Positions 1 to 4,653 of a DNA stretch of 7,665 nucleotides are shown one piece after another. Under the pieces are notes generated by a model. That model was not told the origin of the DNA. It saw only the letters and a list, made by a program, of their open reading frames with translations, and searched no databases. Source of the DNA: Ruminococcus sp. (lineage in GTDB: Bacteria > Bacillota > Clostridia > Oscillospirales > Acutalibacteraceae); the NCBI GenBank assembly GCA_004556705.1, contig SFGA01000053.1, forward strand, positions 1 through 7,665, given 5' to 3'. The position numbers and the translations under genes were made by a program. Position 1 is the stretch's first letter; the number at the start of each line of letters is the position of its first letter.

Positions 1-18
1 GGAGCATCTGTTGGCGCA

Positions 19-71
19 GCGGTCGATTTTGTGCGGCACTCCAAGCCGCATAAACAAAATCGGGATACCGC
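19..71. repeat. Long bulged stem-loop (19 bp) at left edge
   Basis: Three consecutive perfect helices stack into one hairpin: 19-23 pairs with 67-71 (GCGGT/ACCGC), 24-31 with 55-62 (CGATTTTG/CAAAATCG), and 32-37 with 45-50 (TGCGGC/GCCGCA). The apical loop is ACTCCAA (38-44). Two 4-nt bulges lie on the 3' side only, TAAA at 51-54 and GGAT at 63-66. All 19 left-arm bases pair, which is far beyond chance. The structure could be part of a dispersed intergenic repeat, a structured RNA, or the terminator zone of a gene to the left. No U-run follows directly, so a simple intrinsic terminator is unlikely. Which strand is transcribed cannot be seen. Confidence 0.7.
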
Positions 72-88
72 AAGAGGGCAATAGGTGG

Positions 89-103
89 CACGCCGCAGGC
101 GTG
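89..103. repeat. Short GC-rich hairpin
   Basis: CACGCC (89-94) pairs perfectly with GGCGTG (98-103) around a 3-nt loop (GCA). It sits between the long left-edge hairpin and the composite repeat that follows, and shares its last base with that repeat's outer stem. It is probably a component of the same structured intergenic block. Confidence 0.6.
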
Positions 104-197
104 ACGGAAGGAGAGATAACGAAAGTTTGATGTTTATTGCTTTCTCTCCCTCAGTCATTTTTCTTCGAAAAACGACAGCTCCCTCGTCAGAGGGAGC
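103..197. repeat. Composite intergenic repeat with three stem-loops; may terminate the leftward operon
   Basis: Three stems are visible. (1) 103-116 pairs with 143-156 (GACGGAAGGAGAGA with TCTCTCCCTCAGTC), 14 positions with two mismatches. (2) 154-163 pairs with 167-176 (GTCATTTTTC with GAAAAACGAC), one mismatch and a TTC loop. (3) 178-185 pairs with 190-197 (GCTCCCTC with GAGGGAGC), perfect, loop GTCA. The motif CTCCCTC followed by (A)GTC occurs twice, at 146-156 and 179-188. From memory, blocks of this CTCCCTC..GAGGGAG type are dispersed repeats in Oscillospiraceae genomes; this was not checked here. Read leftward, stem 3 is followed a few bases later by TTTTT, so it could also end transcription of the LUD gene, whose stop is at 225-227. 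Confidence 0.6.
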
Positions 198-224
198 CTG
201 AAATGCAACTACCGTGAATTAAAT

Positions 225-854
225 TTAATACCCCAACGTATCGTTTACCAAAACAACGTGAATTCTGCCCTTATGGCGAGAAAATCTTGTTATAAGGAAC
301 TGGCAGCAGATTGTGTCGGGAGACTTGCAATTAAGGCAGGAGCCTGTTTTTGAACAAGGAGTATCAAGCCCGAAGCGTTGTGCGTTTACGGGTGCGGCAA
401 CGTTTCTCGCTCTTTTAAGCGCAGCGTCAACGTCCTTTGCGACCTTGTTCATTCCGACGATAAGCACTACCTTTTTAGGTCCGTAAGCGTAAGCCGAAAC
501 CCTGTTCGAGTTGCCGTCGATATTCACAAGCACGCCATCCTCGGTTATTGCGTTGGAGCTGCCCAAAAATACATCACAGTCATAAGCGTCAAGCTCTGCT
601 TGGTGCTTGTCGGGTGCGGTGTTGCGGTCAATGTAATTAAATCTACCGCTTTTGAGCTCGTCGATAAGTCCGATTTCCTTAATTGAACACGAGCCGCCGT
701 GCGATACCGAACAGCCGTTCGGCATAAGCGAAAGTGCAATTTCCTTTGCCTTTTCCTTTGACTCGGCATAGTAGCCCGTCATATTTCTTGACTGCAAGCC
801 TTTAATTATCTGCTGTGCAAGCATTTCATTCCTTTTGAATTCGTTAGCGTCCAT
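225..854 (-). CDS. LUD-domain protein (lactate utilization protein-like), 209 aa
   Basis: This is a small orphan LUD-domain protein (DUF162/LutC-like superfamily). The family hallmark is clear: residues 98-136 run GSSNAITEDG, then LVNIDGNSNRV, then YGPKKVVLIVGMNKV. A glycine-rich SHGGSC segment lies at 51-56. A C-terminal cysteine cluster (C167, C173, C176, C183, C184) follows, and the protein ends RIHVVLVNDTLGY as relatives do. The frame is open upstream to 995, but that would overlap the preceding gene. The ATG at 854 has GGAG at 866-863 with 8-nt spacing, so I choose it. It lies 28 bp downstream of the flavodiiron gene and is almost certainly co-transcribed with it. No LutA- or LutB-like partners are present in the window, so a role in lactate oxidation is not supported. 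The biochemical function is unknown; the cysteines could bind metal or be redox-active (inference). No signal peptide or membrane segment is visible. Confidence 0.9.
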   Translation of the reverse strand: MDANEFKRNEMLAQQIIKGLQSRNMTGYYAESKEKAKEIALSLMPNGCSVSHGGSCSIKEIGLIDELKSGRFNYIDRNTAPDKHQAELDAYDCDVFLGSSNAITEDGVLVNIDGNSNRVSAYAYGPKKVVLIVGMNKVAKDVDAALKRARNVAAPVNAQRFGLDTPCSKTGSCLNCKSPDTICCQFLITRFSRHKGRIHVVLVNDTLGY

Positions 855-862
855 ATTATCAA

Positions 863-866
863 CTCC
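863..866 (-). promoter_or_regulatory. RBS that fixes the LUD protein start
   Basis: On the minus strand GGAG (866-863) precedes ATG (854-852) by 8 nt. It lies inside the longer open frame and marks residue 48 of that frame as the true start, removing a 47-residue extension that overlaps the end of the flavodiiron gene. Confidence 0.75.
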
Positions 867-882
867 GATTTTATATAATCTG

Positions 883-2037
883 TTATTTTGATATTTCGTC
901 TGCAAGCTCTTGAAGTTCCAAACGGGAGGTTTCGGAAAGTCTTGTCTTAATCGAAACCGTTTTGTCAAGAATTGTGATGTTACCGCATTTTTCAAGCTCT
1001 GCTTTCATTGTCCTGATACCCGACGGCGCCCAGCTTGCATTTTCGCAAAGAGCAACCGTTCTGTTTTGGAACGACTTTGACTGAAGATGATGTAGCAAAT
1101 CGCTCATAGGTGCGAACACGCCCGCATCATAGCTTGATGCCATAAATACAATTCTGTCATAGCAGAAGCAAAGCGAAACACATTCGGAAATATCGCCTTT
1201 TGTAAGGTCGAAGAGGACAACGCTTTCGCCCTTTGCTTCGAGCATTTCCTTTAATTCGTTTGCCGCCTTGAGAGTATTGCCGTGAATTGAGGCGCAGGCA
1301 ATAAGTACACCCTTCTTTTCGGGAGTGTATGACGACCAGAGGTCATAGAGCCTTAACACTTCGCCGATTGTGTCTGTTAAAACAGGGCCGTGCAAGGGGC
1401 AAATCGTGTCAATTTCAAGTGCCGAAGCCTTTTTGAGAAGCGCCTGAACCTGCTTTCCGTATTTTCCGACAATGTTTATATAGTATCTTCTCGCCTCGTC
1501 CGTCCAATTTTCGTCGGCGTCAACCGTGCCGAATTTTCCGAAGCCGTCAGCGGAGAAAAGCACCTTGTCCGTGCTGTCATAAGTCATCATTACCTCGGGC
1601 CAATGCACCATCGGCGCCATAACAAATGTAAGTGTATGCTTACCCAAGCAGAGAGTGTCATTTTCTTTAACAGTCATAACTCTGTCAAGGCTCACATCAC
1701 AGAAATTCGGAAGCATTTTCAAAGCGCCTGCCGAGCAGACTATTTTCATTTCGGGGAATTTCTCCGAAAGTGCGTCGATTCCTGCCGAATGGTCAGGCTC
1801 AAGGTGCTGAACTATGAGATAATCAACCTTTCTGCCGCAAAGTTCACTTTCAAGCTTTTCAAGCCATCTTTCAACTGCAATTTTATCAACAGTATCTGTT
1901 ACTGCGATTTTTTCGTCAAAAATCACATAAGAGTTATAAGCCATACCGTTTTTAATGGGGTATTGTCCCTCAAAAAGCGTAATGTCACGGTCGTTTACGC
2001 CGATATATTTAATGTTGTTTGAAATGTTTGTATTCAT
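883..2037 (-). CDS. FprA-family A-type flavoprotein (flavodiiron protein), 384 aa
   Basis: A cytoplasmic flavodiiron protein, which in this family reduces O2 to water and/or NO to N2O using a di-iron site and FMN, usually fed by rubredoxin. The N-terminal metallo-beta-lactamase-like domain (about residues 1-240) carries the complete ligand set: H78-x-E80-x-D82-H83 in QHLEPDHSAG, H145 in MVHWPE, D164 in FSADGFG, and H216 in CPLHGP. The C-terminal flavodoxin domain (about 243-384) begins KKGVLIACASIHGNT, with a phosphate-binding loop close to the usual TxxGNT. The length is typical of class A; no fused rubredoxin or flavin reductase domain follows, and no rubredoxin gene is in the window. The ATG at 2037 has AAAGGAG 7 nt upstream and a near-consensus promoter about 30 bp further out. 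It is the first gene of a two-gene operon with the LUD protein. Choosing between O2 and NO as the main substrate is not possible from sequence. Confidence 0.95.
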   Translation of the reverse strand: MNTNISNNIKYIGVNDRDITLFEGQYPIKNGMAYNSYVIFDEKIAVTDTVDKIAVERWLEKLESELCGRKVDYLIVQHLEPDHSAGIDALSEKFPEMKIVCSAGALKMLPNFCDVSLDRVMTVKENDTLCLGKHTLTFVMAPMVHWPEVMMTYDSTDKVLFSADGFGKFGTVDADENWTDEARRYYINIVGKYGKQVQALLKKASALEIDTICPLHGPVLTDTIGEVLRLYDLWSSYTPEKKGVLIACASIHGNTLKAANELKEMLEAKGESVVLFDLTKGDISECVSLCFCYDRIVFMASSYDAGVFAPMSDLLHHLQSKSFQNRTVALCENASWAPSGIRTMKAELEKCGNITILDKTVSIKTRLSETSRLELQELADEISK

Positions 2038-2066
2038 AACGATTCTCCTTTCTTGAAGTCGTAAAT

Positions 2067-2095
2067 ATTATAATGTTTTTACGCATTTGAGTCAA
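2067..2095 (-). promoter_or_regulatory. Sigma-A promoter for the flavodiiron/LUD operon
   Basis: On the minus strand the -35 box is TTGACT (2095-2090) and the -10 box is TATAAT (2072-2067), separated by exactly 17 bp. The -10 matches the sigma-A consensus fully and the -35 at five of six positions. It lies about 30 bp upstream of the flavodiiron start codon, giving a short leader containing only the RBS. This suggests strong basal expression, possibly modulated by sequences between the two divergent promoters. Confidence 0.85.
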
Positions 2096-2141
2096 TAAGG
2101 GAATTAAATGTTAATAAGGAGTAAAAATATAGTTATATAAG

Positions 2142-2170
2142 TTGAGCATAAACGGAAATTGTGTTATACT
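2142..2170 (+). promoter_or_regulatory. Sigma-A promoter for the GH2/FTR/M16 cluster
   Basis: The -35 box is TTGAGC (2142-2147) and the -10 box is TATACT (2165-2170), with a 17-bp spacer. The -10 ends 30 bp before the GH2 ATG at 2201. It is arranged back-to-back with the flavodiiron promoter; the two -35 boxes are 46 bp apart. Confidence 0.8.
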
Positions 2171-2187
2171 TAAACTATAATTTTAAT

Positions 2188-2193
2188 GAGGTG
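2188..2193 (+). promoter_or_regulatory. RBS that fixes the GH2 start
   Basis: GAGGTG (2188-2193) precedes the ATG at 2201 by 7 nt. An in-frame ATG at 2186 overlaps this site and has no SD of its own, so the start is set at 2201. Confidence 0.75.
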
Positions 2194-2200
2194 GCGTATT

Positions 2201-4408
2201 ATGAGAGAGACAAAAATTATCAACTCCCAATGGGACTTTACAAAGCAGGGCGAGCGCGTAACGCTCGATTTGCCGCACACATGGAACGGTAAGGACGGAC
2301 AGGACGGCGGAAACGATTATTTCCGTGGCACCTGCACCTATGAAAAGACTTTGAAAAGGGAGGATTTTCCGTTGGGCGAGGAATTTTATCTTCAGTTTGA
2401 CGGCGTAAATTCTTCTGCGACAGTCTATTTTAACGGCGAAAAGCTCACGACGCATCACGGCGGATATTCTGCGTTCAGAGTTAAGCTTGAGAACATCAAA
2501 GATGAGAATAAAATCAAGGTTGAGGTCGATAATTCCCCCAATGATTTTGTCTATCCGCAGCAGGCAGACTTCACTTTTTACGGCGGAATTTACAGAAGCG
2601 TAACCTTGATAGGCGTTTCTCACAATCATTTCAGTCTTGACCGCTTCGGCTCAAACGCAATCGCCGTAACCCCTGATATTAAAGGAAATATTGCAAGTGT
2701 AAATGTAAAGACCTTTACACAAGGATTGGGCGAAATTCACGTTTTTGTTGACGGAAAAGAGCTTGTCGGAAGCGATGTAACCTTTGAAATCGAGAGCCCT
2801 CATTTGTGGAACGGAACTAAAGACCCGTTCTTGTACACCGCAACCGCACAGCTTGTGGTTGACGGCGTTGTCGAGGACGAGGTTTCGACAAAATTCGGTA
2901 TCCGTTCATTCAAAATCGATGCGGAAAAGGGCTTTATCCTCAATGGCGAGGTTTACCCGTTGAGAGGTGTTTCAAGGCATCAGGACAGACCTGAAATCGG
3001 TAACGCTCTTTCGTATGAACACCATAAGGAAGATATGGATTTAATCTGCGAAATGGGTGCTAACACGATCAGACTTGCTCATTATCAGCACGCACAGGAG
3101 TTTTATGACCTCTGCGATGAGCGAGGAATGGTCGTATGGGCGGAAATTCCGTATATCTCCAAGCACCTTGAAAACGGTGTTGAGAACACGAAAACTCAAA
3201 TGACCGAGCTGATTTATCAAAACTATAACCACCCGTCAATAGTTGTCTGGGGACTTTCAAACGAAATTACAATGGCAGGAAGCGGAAAATCGGTTGTCGA
3301 CAACCACCGTATGTTAAATTCGCTTGCACATTCGCTTGACAGCACAAGACCTACTACCGTGGCGGTTGTTACAATGTGCCCGATTGACGACGAGTATGTT
3401 CATATAAGCGATGTTGTTTCATATAACCATTATTTCGGATGGTACGGCGGAAAGGTCGATATGTACGGCCCGTGGTTTGATAAATTCCATAAGAAATATC
3501 CTAATAAGCCTATCGGTATCAGCGAGTACGGCTGTGAGGCGCTGAATTGGCACACAAGCACTCCCGAGCAGGGCGATTATACCGAGGAATATCAGGCATA
3601 TTATCACGAAGAGGTCATAAAGCAGATAATCGACAGACCGTATCTTTGGGCAACTCACGTTTGGAATATGTTTGATTTTGCCGCAGACGCAAGAGCCGAG
3701 GGCGGCGAAAACGGTATGAACCACAAGGGACTTGTTACCTTTGACAGAAAATATAAAAAGGACAGCTTTTACGCATATAAGGCTTGGCTTTCGAGCGAGC
3801 CGGTGCTTCATATTTGCTCGAAGCGTTATGTAGACAGGGTTGAGGACAAGACGAGCATTACCGTTTATTCAAATCTTGATGAGGTTGAACTTTTTGTAAA
3901 CGGCGAGAGCGTCGGAGCTCAGAAAAAGGGTAAATATCCGTTCTTTAAGTTTGAAATCGCAAACGTCGGCGAGTCGGTTATATTAGCAAAGGCAGGAGAA
4001 CTTACCGACGAAGCTCATATCCGCAAGGTTGATAAATTCAACGAGGCTTACCGAATGAAAGAAGAGGGTGCGGTCATAAACTGGTTTGAGATTAACACCC
4101 CGACAGGCTACTACTCGGTAAACGATACTATCGGCGATATTATGTCAACGCTCGGCGGTAAAATCGCAATGCTTCGAATAGGCAAAATGATGCTCGGTGC
4201 ATTAAAGGACGATAAGCCGAAGGAAAAGGGCGATAAAAAGAAGAAAAAGGGCGCAAGCTTTGCAGGCTTCAGCTTCAATACGGGTATGCTAAAGCTCGCT
4301 TACGGCTTTACCGTGAAAAGAGCAGTTTCGATGACGGGCGGAAAATTCACTAAAGAGGAAATCCTCCGTATGAACGCAATTCTCAATAAGGTTAAAAAGA
4401 AAAAGTAA
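2201..4408 (+). CDS. Glycoside hydrolase family 2, beta-galactosidase-like, 735 aa
   Basis: A retaining GH2 glycosidase, most likely a cytoplasmic beta-galactosidase; no signal peptide is visible. Domains in order: sugar-binding jelly roll (about 5-140, with PHTWN at 25-29), Ig-like domain (about 150-238), TIM barrel (about 240-525), a second Ig-like domain (about 528-595), and a C-terminal extension (about 610-735). The acid/base is E355 in WGLSNEIT and the nucleophile is E442 in GISEYGCEA. The segment from VWNMFDFAADAR to KGLVTFDRKYKKDSFYAYKA is typical of clostridial beta-galactosidases. An N-x-K triplet (N507, K509) resembles the uronate-binding motif of beta-glucuronidases but also occurs in beta-galactosidases, so the substrate is not settled. 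The extension has a lysine-rich linker (about 669-685) and a second Lys-rich tail. First gene of a three-gene cluster with its own sigma-A promoter; 15 bp to the next gene. I left the symbol blank because orthology to lacZ or bgaA is unclear. Confidence 0.9.
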   Translation: MRETKIINSQWDFTKQGERVTLDLPHTWNGKDGQDGGNDYFRGTCTYEKTLKREDFPLGEEFYLQFDGVNSSATVYFNGEKLTTHHGGYSAFRVKLENIKDENKIKVEVDNSPNDFVYPQQADFTFYGGIYRSVTLIGVSHNHFSLDRFGSNAIAVTPDIKGNIASVNVKTFTQGLGEIHVFVDGKELVGSDVTFEIESPHLWNGTKDPFLYTATAQLVVDGVVEDEVSTKFGIRSFKIDAEKGFILNGEVYPLRGVSRHQDRPEIGNALSYEHHKEDMDLICEMGANTIRLAHYQHAQEFYDLCDERGMVVWAEIPYISKHLENGVENTKTQMTELIYQNYNHPSIVVWGLSNEITMAGSGKSVVDNHRMLNSLAHSLDSTRPTTVAVVTMCPIDDEYVHISDVVSYNHYFGWYGGKVDMYGPWFDKFHKKYPNKPIGISEYGCEALNWHTSTPEQGDYTEEYQAYYHEEVIKQIIDRPYLWATHVWNMFDFAADARAEGGENGMNHKGLVTFDRKYKKDSFYAYKAWLSSEPVLHICSKRYVDRVEDKTSITVYSNLDEVELFVNGESVGAQKKGKYPFFKFEIANVGESVILAKAGELTDEAHIRKVDKFNEAYRMKEEGAVINWFEINTPTGYYSVNDTIGDIMSTLGGKIAMLRIGKMMLGALKDDKPKEKGDKKKKKGASFAGFSFNTGMLKLAYGFTVKRAVSMTGGKFTKEEILRMNAILNKVKKKK

Positions 4409-4423
4409 TAAAGGGGCGATATT

Positions 4424-4627
4424 ATGGCAAAGGTCAGACTTAATTCAGACGAGGAAATCGTCAGGACGATAAAAGAGGGCTTGAAGAAAAAAGGCGGCTA
4501 TTGTCCTTGCAGAATAGGCAAAGACGAAAAGTATAAATGTATCTGCGAGGAGTTTCGCAATCAGATAGCAGACCCCGATTTTGAGGGCTATTGCCATTGC
4601 AAGCTCTACTATAAAGAGAAAGATTGA
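4424..4627 (+). CDS. Ferredoxin-thioredoxin reductase catalytic-chain-like protein, 67 aa
   Basis: A very short protein of the FTR catalytic (beta) chain family, which uses a [4Fe-4S] cluster beside a redox-active disulfide to pass electrons from ferredoxin to thioredoxin-like disulfides. Six cysteines lie in three CxC pairs: C27-P-C29, C39-I-C41 and C57-H-C59, the last in GYCHCKLY, the strongest signature. By analogy with the cyanobacterial enzyme, C27, C39, C41 and C57 would bind the cluster and C29/C59 would form the disulfide. The protein is shorter than the roughly 110-residue plant and cyanobacterial chains, and no variable (alpha) chain is encoded nearby, as expected for anaerobe forms. 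RBS AAGGGG (4411-4416) lies 7 nt before the ATG. It sits between the GH2 gene (15-bp gap) and the M16 gene (26-bp gap). The physiological disulfide partner is unknown. Confidence 0.88.
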   Translation: MAKVRLNSDEEIVRTIKEGLKKKGGYCPCRIGKDEKYKCICEEFRNQIADPDFEGYCHCKLYYKEKD

Positions 4628-4635
4628 TAATTGAT

Positions 4636-4640
4636 AGGAG
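4636..4640 (+). promoter_or_regulatory. RBS of the M16 peptidase, with long spacing
   Basis: AGGAG (4636-4640) precedes the ATG at 4654 by 13 nt, longer than usual. The in-frame TTG at 4624 would overlap the stop of the previous gene and has no SD. No other start codon exists in between, so 4654 is the best start, perhaps with reduced translation efficiency. Confidence 0.6.
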
Positions 4641-4653
4641 ATATAAAAATAAA

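Noticed and set aside
1..84. Open frame on the + strand from the window edge to TAG at 82-84 (27 codons, beginning GASVGAAVDFVRH), possibly the C-terminus of an upstream protein
   Set aside because: I recognise no family, 27 open codons are common by chance, and most of the stretch is occupied by the 19-bp stem-loop, which explains its base pattern better. Sequence to the left would settle it.
218..229. 12-bp palindrome ATTAAATTTAAT across the LUD stop codon
   Set aside because: It is all A/T, short, and partly coding; such palindromes are expected by chance in this base composition.
855..995. N-terminal extension of the LUD protein to an upstream ATG
   Set aside because: It would overlap the end of the flavodiiron gene by over 100 bp. 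The extension is the flavodiiron coding sequence in another frame, and a proper RBS marks the ATG at 854.
1390..2022. 210-codon open frame on the + strand opposite the flavodiiron gene
   Set aside because: It is antisense to a gene with all catalytic ligands intact, has no RBS and no recognisable domain; it is a codon-bias shadow.
2183..2629. 148-codon frame on the - strand opposite the GH2 N-terminus
   Set aside because: It is antisense to a clear GH2 domain and shows no family features. Other long antisense frames over the GH2 and M16 genes were dropped for the same reason.
4230..4256. A-rich run in the GH2 linker as a possible slippage or frameshift site
   Set aside because: The reading frame continues normally to a sensible end, the A-runs are only five long and interrupted by G, and neither alternative frame gives an extended product.
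4624..4653. TTG start for the M16 peptidase, adding ten residues
   Set aside because: It overlaps the previous stop codon and has no SD, and the added residues do not look like family sequence. AGGAG at 4636-4640 lies inside it and serves the ATG at 4654.
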